Positions 20,656 through 30,870 of a DNA stretch of 64,000 nucleotides are shown one piece after another; the first letter of the stretch is position 1, and every line of letters starts with the position of its first letter. The DNA is from Limonium bicolor (taxonomy: Eukaryota > Streptophyta > Magnoliopsida > Caryophyllales > Plumbaginaceae): contig CM041776.1 of NCBI GenBank assembly GCA_023374045.1, positions 278,172,039 through 278,236,038 of the forward strand, read 5' to 3'. The notes under the pieces are model-generated. The model was not told the origin of the DNA, ran no database searches, and saw only the letters and a program-made list of their open reading frames with translations. A program made the translations under genes and the position numbers.

Positions 20656-22689
20656 TGTGAGCCTCGATTTTTAAACCCTATCCTATGTTGATTAAAGTTG
20701 ATTAGGATCTACCCGGGTTTTAGGTCCACTTATAACCTAAGGTTAATAACTATGTCATAAAACAATAATTATTAAAACCTAAGCTAGCTCACTGGAACCT
20801 ATTTTGAGTCGCCACCTAACTTTAACCTAGAGTAAATTAGGAAAGGTAGAGTTCGGGTTCGGGGGCTTGGTATTCGACTTATTTAGGGTTCAATTACTTT
20901 CATTACCCCTAGAAGTCATTTTTCCTCTACTTAGTTTAATTACGGCTTATAACGAGTCGTTTTAACCTAAGTGCGTGAGCTTCTGTTTTTTTGTGTTTTT
21001 TAGCATTTTTTGACAGAAAATTAAAGATACCTAAACTAGGGTTTCAGAGGCTGAATTAAGTCAAATTTTGTTTCCTTCCGTGGCTACGGACCTAATGTCC
21101 GAACCCACGGACCCTAGTTAACCTATGTGAACATAAAAGTCGAAATAAACAGAAAACGCAATTTTGAAAAGTCCGGGGCCACAGACAGGATGTCCGTGGG
21201 CCCGGACATTATTTTAGAAAACCTAAATTTTGAAAATTTTGAAACACCGCCACCGTCTGGGGGCGTCCGGGCTTACGGACAAGGCGTCCGGGACCCCGGA
21301 CATAGCGTCCGTGGGTGCGGACCGCCCTCGGACGGCGGCGTTTGGGAGGTTCCCGACGGTGTTTTGAGCTCAAATTTTATGGGTGTGTAGCCTGAAAGAT
21401 GTACAAGACGTTAGTGATTGAAAGAAATCGACTTGAAGTCAAAAATAATACGAAACTTAGCTAACAAGTTAGAAGGCAGAAACACAAACAAACCTTAATT
21501 CAGAAGCAAGGAAAAATCAATTCGGTTAGAAATTTCAACCAGAAGTGTATTTAGACCAGAAGGGTTAGAGAATTTGGTTTTTACCCTGTTTTGATTTCGA
21601 AAATTTGTTGTTCCTTCACATCGGGAATCTCTGAAAGCTTCGTTGGTGGCCGATCCGGTTCGACTTTGACCCAAGCTTCTGTCCTCTTCTTCCTTGTGTT
21701 GTTAAGCACATTTTGTTTCTGTATTTGTGGTGTTTTGATGCTTGGAAGTTCAATGGGAGAAGAAAGAATGTGTTTTTGGTGATTTTGGGATGATTTCGGT
21801 AGAGTTTCGGTGTTGGGAGTGTTGAAAACATGGGAGGCAAGTAGACGGTTGTGTTTTCTGACTATAGGAATGTTCTCCTCTGCCCTAAGTCATTTTTTGA
21901 AGGTTCTTTTATAGAAAGAGCAAGGCCATGTTGATAGAACAAGATTTTTATCTAAAACCCTGATTTTGTGCTCTAAGGGAATCTGATTTTTTAAAATATG
22001 TTTCAGGCCGATAAAACTTTTGAAATATTAACTGAAGGTAAAGGATGATTTTTAAGAATTTTGGGAGTTGGAATCGGGTTATTGTGATAAATAACCGATT
22101 AGATAAAAATCTAACAATCTGGAATCTCCCATAATTCATAACTTATTATTGGAAGGTCGAAATAACAAAATTCCAATAGCATTAGTCTCTAAAAAGCATC
22201 CTCTATCTTGTATTAAAATTTCATTACATTTTGATATGATTTAGGTATTTTCTAAAGGAGAGAGAAAATTATAAAAATGATTGAATTTCTCTTTTAAAAT
22301 TTGGGCTAAGGTTCCAAATAAAATAATTTCAGGTTTACGACTGTATGTAGTCAATGTAACCATGTGACAATTTTATTTTAATTTTTGAAACCTTTTTTTA
22401 TTTCTATTTTGAGGCTATTTCATGTGTTAATTATTGAAGAAACTAGCTTATTAAAAGCTTAATTTCCAGAATAAATATTATCAGAAAATCATGAAATACC
22501 TTTCATAATGACTATGATATTTGAAAGTGTTTGGAGATAATGAACAAGTCATATGAAAATAGAAAATCCCGAGAATGTCCTTGGAAAATCTTGCATTGGT
22601 GCATTTTGACCATTTTTCCCATTGTAACACGTATGCCTTAGAGACTACTCCGGGGGGGGGGGGGGGGGGTTGAACTTTTGGGTATAACA
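20656..22689 (-). repeat. 3' LTR (minus orientation) of the Ogre/Tat-like element
   Basis: 2034 bp, nearly identical to 27680-29709. It contains a GC-rich island (21080-21360) dense in CGGAC and GTCCG, and a run of 18 G at 22652-22669 where the partner LTR has GAGGCGG. Confidence 0.93.
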
Positions 22690-22795
22690 GATTGCCCCCC
22701 GTCAACTAGGATTTGTAATAAAGATGAAAAGACTAGTTGATGCCTGAGTGATGCCCCAAAATTTTGGATCTTAAAAGATCCTACATGTAGATTGT

Positions 22796-23118
22796 GTCGA
22801 GCTATTCTAAGGCGCTGACTACCTATGAGTGAGAATGAAAATGAAAAGATGTCAAGCGATTCTAAGGTGTTGACTACCTAAAAACAAAATGATGAAATAA
22901 ATGTCAAGCGATTCTAAGGCGTTGACTACCTAAAAATGAAATGATGAAGTAAATGTCAAGCGATTCTAAGGCGTTGACTACCTAAAAAGGAAATGATGTC
23001 AAGCTATTCTAAGGCATTCACTACCTGAAAACGAAATGATGTCAAGCTATTCTAAGGCGTTGACCACCTGAAGATGATGAAAATGATGCAAAACTATTCT
23101 AAGGTGTTGACTACCTGA
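22796..23118 (-). repeat. Tandem repeat of about 50 bp, seven diverged units
   Basis: Each unit holds TGTCAAGCGATTCTAAGG followed by CGTTGACTACCT and an A/G-rich spacer. Units get shorter toward the right. Confidence 0.9.
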
Positions 23119-23164
23119 AAATGATGAAAGCTAAATAATGTGTAGATGTAGGAATGCTGATATT

Positions 23165-23275
23165 CTAGCGATGCTAATGATGCTGATGATGTTGATGATG
23201 ATGTTGATGATGCCGATGATGCTGATGATATTGATGATGCTGATGATATTGATGATGCTGATGATGCTCGGATGC
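23165..23275. repeat. GAT-rich microsatellite
   Basis: Imperfect (GATGCTGATGAT)n, about 110 bp. It produces open frames of repeated Met/Leu or Ser/Ala on both strands, which are artefacts. Confidence 0.9.
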
Positions 23276-23510
23276 TTCTGGGGACCAAAAACCCGTGCCA
23301 ATGCTCCTGGCTGGACCCAATGTGGACTTATTACCATCGCCCCCCAAGCCGGTGTGCAGGGATAACTCTTGGTAAAAACCCTGGTGACTTATTGCCTTCG
23401 CCCACCATTCGTTGATCCCAAAGTAAGCTGACATAACATAGAAGGATTTATTGCCATCACCTCGCCAACTTTTCTGTCGCCAGGTCTTGTGACGCGCCTG
23501 AATAATGCAA

Positions 23511-23985
23511 CTAGGTCTTATAACGAGCCTATATGAATGAGATGAATGCAATGTGTTTGATAAGAGTGGGTAAGCTAAAGGGTCTTATTACGAGCCTAAA
23601 GGAATGCAATTAGGTCTTATGACGAGCCTAAATGATGGTTCTAGGTCTTATGACGAGCCTAAAGGATGGTTCTAGGTCTTATGATGAGCCTAAAGGAATG
23701 CAGCTAGGTCTTATGATGAGCTTAAAGGATGGTTCTAGGTCTTATGACGAGCCTAAAGATTGGTTCTAGGTCTTATGACGAGCCTAAGGGATGGTTCTAG
23801 GTCTTATGATGAGCCTAAAAGGATAGTTCTAGGTCTTATGACGAGCCTAAAGGATAGTTCTAGGTCTTATGACGAGCCTAAAGGATAGTTCTAGGTCTTA
23901 TGACGAGCCTAAAGGATGGTACTAGGTCTTATGACGAGCTTAAAGGTTGGATCTAGGTCTTATTACGAGCCTAAAGGTTAGACCT
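23511..23985 (-). repeat. 31-bp tandem repeat, about 14 units
   Basis: Unit AGGTCTTATGACGAGCCTAA followed by AGGATGGTTCT, with point changes (GACGAG, GATGAG, TACGAG). The units abut without spacers. It lies in the part of the interior nearest the 3' LTR. Confidence 0.93.
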
Positions 23986-24140
23986 CACACTGATTCTGGG
24001 TCTCGAACTAAAAATGAGTTAGAAAGATAATGGTCTCGTGCAAATGCATGTGGTGAAAACCAATTGTAAAAGGGCCAATTGTGGCGATGATGAGGTGTAT
24101 GCAAAAAGTTTGTAAAATGCAATCACAGTGCATGTAAAAT

Positions 24141-24295
24141 ATTTGTTCAAAGCAAGAAACTGTTGAAAAATGTGCCAAACATGGCAATGATATTTAAAGC
24201 AAGAAATTGCTAGAAAATGTGCCAAACATGGCAATGATGAAAATTGTTCAAAGCAAGAAATTGCTGGAAAATGTGCCAAACGTGGCAATGCTAGG
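24141..24295 (-). repeat. About 50-bp tandem repeat, three units
   Basis: Three copies of TTCAAAGCAAGAAA(T/C)TG(C/T)T followed by GAAAATGTGCCAAAC and TGGCAATG. Confidence 0.85.
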
Positions 24296-24934
24296 AGAGT
24301 GAAATAATCATTTCCTGACCAAGAATTTTAGATCTGCAATTAGTTTCTTAGAGGATGAACATGCCGCTGGCGGGAGTGAGGTGTTTGATGTGGAGATCTT
24401 TTGAGTGATGATCTTGAGGTGTTGAAGTGGCGTTTGTGTGGAGGAAAGGGCTTATGTGGGCCTGAGATGTTTGATGTGAAGGTAAGGGCTTATATGTGCC
24501 TGTGGTGAGATGGTGGTGCTTAAGCTTTCGGTTTCAATTGGTGTTATCATAGCAATTGTTGGAACCAACAATTGCCCCCAGTATTTTTCCTTAGGACAAT
24601 CTGAGCTAGAGTTCATGGCAATCGATCAGAACGATCGATTGCCCCTAGTATTTTTCTTTTAAACGTGCAAACAAGTCTCATCCTCACAGGGCCAGGGCTT
24701 ATGCTTTGATGTGGTGCTTCCTAACCTACACTCGACGTGTTTGATGTTTGTACTTGTTTCCTGCTCACGGTCACCATTGAATTTGACATTTGGTGGATTT
24801 ACACATTCGATCTGTTACTTTCACATGATTAGATACATAACTATCAAGTCGGAAGTCTTTAAAGCTTATAACGTGGCCATAGGGTGTGATGAAAGACGAC
24901 GGGATCATGGAGGGATATTCGAGGTATGTGGAGC

Positions 24935-25204
24935 TTAAATAGGTGACCGAAGCTGTAACTTGTGTCTTCTCTCAGATTCATCTTCCTTGTCTTGAAGTCG
25001 TTTAGCTGCTTCATGTTTACGTTGTTTTCGAGCTTCTGGACCTGGAATTTTGAAGTTGTCCTTTACACCATTTCTCTTTTCGTCATTTGGATTTCTTCGA
25101 GGCACTTCAGGTTTGCCTTTTTGTTCTATCCTTTCTTCACTTTGCCTTTGGGGTTCTTGTGTTTCCCGGTTTTGGGCTTCGAGAACTATTTTGATGTGAG
25201 CTCT
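24935..25204 (-). pseudogene. Charged open frame, possible Gag-like relic
   Basis: On the element's own coding strand there is an 89-codon frame between two TAA stops with no ATG start. The product is Lys/Arg/Glu/Gln-rich, with pieces such as NRETQEPQRQSEERIEQK and EARKQRKHEAAKRLQDKE. The composition is unlike the surrounding AT-rich frames and resembles the charged regions of gypsy Gag proteins. No family motif is present, so this is only a composition-based guess. Its orientation agrees with the element. Confidence 0.25.
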
Positions 25205-27661
25205 TTAGATCCTGTGTCACTCTGGGACCATTTACGGATCACTTCGTCATGCTGATAACGGTGTTGCTTCTTTGGACTGATGAGAACGTTATCTGAGAGT
25301 CTGACTCCTCCTCGCCTCCTTTGGTCACCGGGTTGGACATTCATCATTGGCTGGGTTATTTTGTGGAGTTCATAATATCGAAAAAGGGATATATGAAAGG
25401 CTCAGCGGGGGTGCCTAGGGTTTAATGTCAGGGTTCACAAGCTTGTGGCTATGTGGCGCTGTACCTAGGTGCTTCGTCATTCCTGCTTGTTGTGTATCCG
25501 CTCTTTGTTACTTTTTACAGGTCTAAGAGTAAATTTACAAAATTTCTCCTTTGGTCCGTGTTATGCTGTTTACCTCACCTTTAAATGCGGTCTCACCGGA
25601 GTCATGTAAAAATGACACGCTCGTTCGCTCATGGTTTTTCCACTCAAGACACTCTCGCGAATTTCACTCAGAGACTAGTTCACACGCTTAAATGAAAGAT
25701 TAAAGACGACGATCCTGAGCTCAGATTGCCCCCAGTGTTGATTTGGGGTTTATGACAACACTTAAACAGATGTGGATTTTGGAATGTTTTGTGGATGTTT
25801 TGAGATAGACTGTGGTGTGTGGACGGACATGTTCACCCTTTTTTAGAAACAAAAGACGAGTCGTTCTATTCTGTTGTCAGAAAATAATTATTTCATGATT
25901 CTTTTTCTTGAAAAACAATTTTTTTGTTTTTGTTTTGTTAAATGAATACACAAGAATTCACAAACGGAACTATGCTATATTTCACAAATGGAAAGATAAC
26001 ATCAAAAATTGTAATGTTAGGAAAACTACCTAAAATGATAAAGGAAGCTAGCTACCATAAAAGTTAGAAGAATGACTGAGAAAAGAAAACTGCTAAATCT
26101 AGAAAACTTCAAAAATAGTGATGTTGAACTGTCTGATGCCAACGTGCTGAAGACTCGAGTTGTTGACCGTCAGGACACCATTGACCATGATTGTCTTCCT
26201 TCCAAACTTCGAGTAGGCCCTGTAAAATGTTTGAACTAGGAATGCCTATAGGTTATGTAGGAAGTAACTGGACCTGAGTCTTCGCCAAGCTGAGAGTGAA
26301 GTGCATAGATTATAGTGATTCCTAGACTAGAACGAACATGTAGGCCTGAATCCCCTTAATCCAGAAATTGAGCAAACAAGCTGAAGGAAATCACATGGAC
26401 CGTGAATGGGCCACTGGGCCGAGGGATAAGCCTTGAAATCTAAGATTCGTTTGATGCTCTTGTTGGTCCTTGAAGCCAGAAACTGGAATGAATGAGTTAT
26501 GCAAACTATCTTGGATTCAAATGTTTTATGGGCCGAAATTCTGGATTGAGAGCGAAGCTCATGGGCCAAAACTATGAATTGGTCTATGGGCTCAAATGGA
26601 ATGAGTTATGAGTGTGGTACTTGGGCCAGAATGATTGTCTATATGTGAACTGGAATTTGGGCCGAGTGACTTTGGTTGGGCCTAAAAGATGACACCTAGA
26701 TATAGGGTTTTGGGTTAGGGTCATGATAAGAAGTTTACCTAGACTAGAATGAGCCATTGGGCCGGAATGTGTTTGGGCGTGAAGTAAAGCACATGAGCTG
26801 GGATGGTCCCTAAATCACAAATGATCTTAACTTTCTTCGGGCCAAAGAAGATGGTTGCTAAGCCGAAAAGGTTTTATTTTCAGGGCTTGTGAGTTATTTC
26901 AAGTTCAGGTGGATTTCTTTTTTATGGGCCTAGAACTAATTGGATCATTCAAGTTGGGCCAGAAGAGAAATCACCTAAGTCTAGGCTTTTGGGCCGAAGC
27001 CCGAATGACTCACATGTTAAACCAAACAGGGCCTCTGGGCTGCAAACAAATAGAGCTGCCAATTCGGGTTGGGCTAGGTTGATGTAGGACAAGTTCCTAT
27101 CAATCTCTAGGCTGGGTAGTGGGCCGATCATACAAGCAAACAAGGCCCACACAAGTTCAACATGTCCTCACTAGACGTTTAAATCAAACCGGGTATGGAT
27201 CGATCTGGAGAGGTGCTTGGGGCATGGGCCCAGGTCACCACAAAGGAATAGGGCTTGCACGTTATTCTCTTTGGGCTTCCCCACTTTTTTCACATCACCT
27301 AAAGGTGTGCGTCTACGATCGGGTCTTTGACTGACCAAACAATGGACAAGGTAAGGATACTGCCAGGAAAATGCTTGGGGCTAAAGCCCAGGTATTAAGG
27401 GGGTGTGGTTAGACGACACCCTTCTCTTTTCCCCCATTTATTCACATCACCTAAAAGGCGTGAGTCCCTGATAGGGGACCCTCAAACGGGTCCCGGGGTG
27501 AAATTGGTTTGTGTGGACCCTCGCTCTCATATGATGCAAAGGTGTAGAAATTTAAATTGCACACAAAAGTAAACAAACAATGTAATAAAGCCATAAATAA
27601 ACATTTTTCAAGTTAAGCCCTCTTTCTTAAAATTAAACAAGTTGATAATAAGAAGTTGTCC

Positions 27662-27679
27662 CCAGCAGAGTCGCCAGTC
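27662..27679 (-). promoter_or_regulatory. Primer binding site of the Ogre/Tat-like element
   Basis: On the minus strand TGGCGACTCTGCTGGGGA follows the LTR end after two bases. A tRNA 3' end complementary to it would finish in TCGCCA. Ogre/Tat elements are known to use such a site, usually assigned to an Arg tRNA; I cannot confirm the tRNA here. Confidence 0.7.
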
Positions 27680-29709
27680 TATGAGCCTCGATTTTTAAAC
27701 CTTATCCTATGTTGATTAAAGTTGATTAGGATCTACCCGGGTTTTAGGTCCACTTATAACCTAAGGTTAAGACCTATGTCATAAAACAATAATTATTAAA
27801 ACCTAAGCTAGCTCACTGGAACCTATTTTGAGTCGCCACCTAATTTTAACCTAGAGTAAATTAGGAAAGGTAGAGTTCGGGTTTGGGGGCTTGGTATTCG
27901 ACTTATTTAGGGTTCAATTACTTTCATTACCCCTAGAAGTCGTTTTTCCTCTACTTAGTTTAATTACGGCTCATAACGAGTCGTTTTAACCTAAGTGCGC
28001 GAGCTTCTGTTTTTTGTGTTTTTTAGCATTTTTTGATAGAAAATTAAAGTAAAATTAAAGATTCCTAAACTAGGGTTTCGGAGAAGAAATTAGGTTAAAT
28101 TTTGTTTCCGTCCGTGGCTACGGACCTAATGTCCGAACCCACGGACCCTAGTTAACCTATGTGAACATAAAAGTCGAATTAAACAGAAAACACAATTTTG
28201 AAAAGTCCGGGGCCACGGACAGGATGTCCGTGGGCCCGGACATTATTGTAGAAAACCTAAATTTTGAGAATTTTGAAACATCGCCACCGTCCGGGGGCGT
28301 CCGGGCTTACGGACAAGGCGTCCGGGACCCCGGACATAGCGTCCGTGGGTGCGGACCGCCCTCGGACGGCGGCGTTTGGGAGGTTCCTAACGGTGTTTTG
28401 AGCTCAAATTTTATGGGTGTGTAGCCTGAAAGATGTACAAGCCGTTAGTGATTGAAAGAAATCAACTTGAAGTAAAAAATAATACGAAACTTAGCTAACA
28501 AGTTAGAAGGCAGAAACACAAACAAACCTTAATTCAGAAGCAAGGAAAAATCAATTCGGTTAGAAATTTCAACCAAAAGTGTATTTAGACCAGAAGGGTT
28601 AGAGATTTAGTTTTTACCCTGTTTTGATTTCGAAAATTTGTTGTTCCTTCACATCGGGAATCTCTGAAAGCTTCGTTGGTGGCCGATCCGGTTCGACTTT
28701 GACTCGAGCTTCTGACCTCTTCTTCCTTGTGTTGTTAAGCATGTTTTGTTTCTGTATTTGTGGTGTTTTGATGCTTGGAAGTTCAATGGGAGAAGAAAGA
28801 ATGTGTTTTTGGTGATTTTGGGATGATTTCGGTAGAGTTTCGGTGTTGGGAGTGTTGAAAACGTGGGAGGCAAGTAGACGGCTGTGTTCTCTGACTATGG
28901 GAATGTTCTCCTCTGCCCTAAGTCATTTTTTGAAGGTCCTTTTACAGAAAGATCAAGGCCATGTTGATAGAACAAGATTTTTATCTAAAACCCTGATTTT
29001 GTGCTCTAAGGGAATCTGATTTTTTAAAATATCTTTCTGGCCGAGAAAAAATATTAACTTTTAACTGAAGGTAAAGGATGATTTTTAAGAATTTTGGGAG
29101 TTGGAATCGGGTTATTTTGATAAATAACCTATTAGATAAAAATCTCACAATCTGGAATCTCCCATAATTCATAACTTATTATTGGAAGGTCAAAATAACG
29201 AAATTCCAACGGAATTAGTCTCTAAAAAGTATCCTATATCTTGTATTAAAATTTCATGACATTTGTATTTGATTTCGGTATTTTCCAAAGGAGAGAGAAA
29301 ATTGTAAAAATGATTGAATTTCTCTTTAAAATTTGGGCTAAGGTTCCAAATAAAATAATTTCAGGTTTACGACTGTATGTAGTCATGCTAACCATGTGAC
29401 AATTTTATTTTAATTTTTGAAACCTTTTTTATTTCTATTTTAAGGCTATTTCATGTGTTAATTATGGAAGAAACTAGCTTATTAAAAGCTTAATTTCCAT
29501 AATAAATATTATCAGAAAATTATGAAATACCTTTCATAATGACTATGATATTTGAAAGTGTTTGGAGATAATGAACAAGTCATATGAAAATAGAAAATCC
29601 CGAGAATGTCCTTGGAAAATCCTGCATTGGTGCATTTTGACCATTTTTCCCTTTGTAACACGTATGCCTTAGAGACTACTCCGAGGCGGTTGCAATTTTG
29701 GGTATAACA
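27680..29709 (-). repeat. 5' LTR (minus orientation) of the Ogre/Tat-like element
   Basis: 2030 bp. Its primer-site edge reads TATGAGCCTCG on plus where the other LTR has TGTGAGCCTCG, so one terminal dinucleotide is mutated. The outer edge ATAACA is followed by the TCAGG duplication. Confidence 0.93.
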
Positions 29710-29714
29710 TCAGG

Positions 29715-30497
29715 CAAGGAGAAGATGGAGTTTTCTTGTGTCAAAAGAAGTATGCTGAGGATCTGATCAAGAAATTAACGAAAAGCTTCAAAGGGATGAT
29801 GGAACTGGAAAAGCTGATGAAAAGATATATAGGAGTTTTGCTGGAGGTCTGAATTATCTCACACATACAAGGCCTGATATAGCCTATTATGTGAGTGTGG
29901 TTTCGAGATATATGCATTCTCCGACAAAGCAGCACTTAGGCATTGCCAGAAGGATACTAAAGTATGTAGCAGGTTCGATCAACTATGGAATCTTGTATGA
30001 GCAGGTCGATGACTTCAAGTTAGTGGGGTTTACTGACAGTGATTAGGCAGGTTGCTTAGACAATAGAAAAAGGACTTCTGGATCGGTCTTTAGTCTTGGC
30101 TCAGGAGCAATAACTTGGAGCTCAAAGAAACAGGATACAGTGGCGTTATCTTCATCAGAGGCTGAGTATGTTGCCTCTGGAGCTGCTGCAAGACAAGCCC
30201 CCTGGTTGAGGAAGCTTTTAAAAGATCTAAATTGTGAGCAGAAAGGTGCAGTTGAGTTATGGTGTGACAATAGATCAGTAATTGCCATAACTAAGAACCC
30301 AGCTTTTCACGCAAGAACCAAACACATCAAGGTTCAATAGCATTACATCAGAAAGCTGGTTTCAGAAGAGAAAATTGTTCTGAAGTTTTGTGGCACGAAT
30401 GAGCACAACGCAGATCTGTTCACCAAAGCCTTGGCACCAACCAAGCATTTGTTCTTCATGGAAAAATTGGCATACATGCACTTGGATCAAGGGGAGG
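29715..30497 (+). pseudogene. Copia reverse transcriptase C-terminus and RNase H
   Basis: After the TCAGG duplication the RT resumes with QGEDGVFLCQKKYAEDLIKK. After a frameshift it continues with LNYLTHTRPDIAYYVSVVSR and the RNase H domain: GFTDSD at about 30028-30045 (first Asp), LSSSEAEYVASGAAARQAPW at 30146-30205 (Glu), and LWCDNRSVIAITKNP (second Asp). The C-terminal motif TNEHNADLFTKAL is typical of copia. A TAG at 30043-30045 replaces the Trp after DSD, and another TAG lies at 30338. RNase H removes template RNA during cDNA synthesis. The frame runs to the polypurine tract AAGGGGAGGTG at 30488-30498. Confidence 0.92.
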
Positions 30498-30819
30498 TGT
30501 TGCAAAGTGATCAAGTTCAGCAACTATCCGTTTCAGTCCCATGTTACAGAGCCAAAGAAGTCAGTAACTGCAGCCTAATTCTCTTTGCTTATTAGCTTAA
30601 TTTTAGGAGTCTATTGAGTCAATTAAGTTAGCTATTTTATTTGATTAATTAGCAGCATTATTTGAGTTTGTTTGCCACGTTCCTATGCGCCTCTATTAGT
30701 GGAAAACATGAGCTGCTTTAGTTTGTTATTTCTGAATTCTTGTACTGACTATTAAGCCTTGTTCCTTCAGTTGATCAATGTAGTAGCAATACAATATTCT
30801 TTTCTCTGCTTTTCCAACA
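30498..30819 (+). repeat. 3' LTR of the copia element
   Basis: 322 bp, TGTTGCAAAG...CCAACA, preceded by the polypurine tract AAGGGGAGG and followed by CCTAG (30820-30824). Confidence 0.95.
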
Positions 30820-30870
30820 CCTAGGCCGCCAGGTTCTCTACCTAACGATAATTCATAGGCAAAATTCACT

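Larger units (their letters stand above)
22690..27679 (-). other. Non-coding interior of the Ogre/Tat-like element
   Basis: 4990 bp with no recognisable retroviral domain. Read on the minus strand it goes from the primer site (27679) through a region rich in GGCCC motifs (26500-27250), a charged open frame (24938-25204), then four tandem-repeat arrays (24290 down to 22796) and the polypurine tract. The repeat-rich 3' end and absence of genes fit a LARD-like non-autonomous derivative. Confidence 0.8.
20656..29709 (-). mobile_element. Minus-strand Ogre/Tat-like LTR retrotransposon, non-autonomous, nested in the copia RT
   Basis: LTRs of 2034 bp (20656-22689) and 2030 bp (27680-29709) are flanked by TCAGG on both sides (20651-20655 and 29710-29714). 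Orientation is minus. Next to the right LTR the minus strand reads TGGCGACTCTGCTGGGGA, a primer site ending in the complement of CCA and typical of Ogre/Tat elements. Next to the left LTR the minus strand reads GACGGGGGGCAATC, a polypurine tract. On the minus strand the LTR begins TGTTATACCC. The 5-kb interior has no gag-pol, but the part near the 3' LTR holds several minisatellites, as is common in Ogre 3' regions. Confidence 0.9.
6376..30819 (+). mobile_element. Ty1/copia retrotransposon containing three nested LTR elements
   Basis: Two LTRs of 324 bp (6376-6699) and 322 bp (30498-30819) start TGTTGCAAAG and end in AACA. They are flanked by the same 5 bp, CCTAG (6371-6375 and 30820-30824). 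Between them lie, in copia order, gag (6790-7704), protease (13607-13654 and 18606 onward), integrase (18920-19849), reverse transcriptase (to 20655, resuming at 29715) and RNase H. Three complete LTR elements interrupt it at 7717, 13655 and 20656; without them the copia is about 4.5 kb, normal for the superfamily. By eye the two LTRs differ at about 19 positions plus two single-base indels (about 6%), so the element is old and its genes are broken in many places. Confidence 0.95.

Noticed and set aside
23511..23985. Regular 31-bp repeats resembling a CRISPR array
   Set aside because: Units abut with no unique spacers, have many point differences, lie in a plant retrotransposon, and no cas gene is near.
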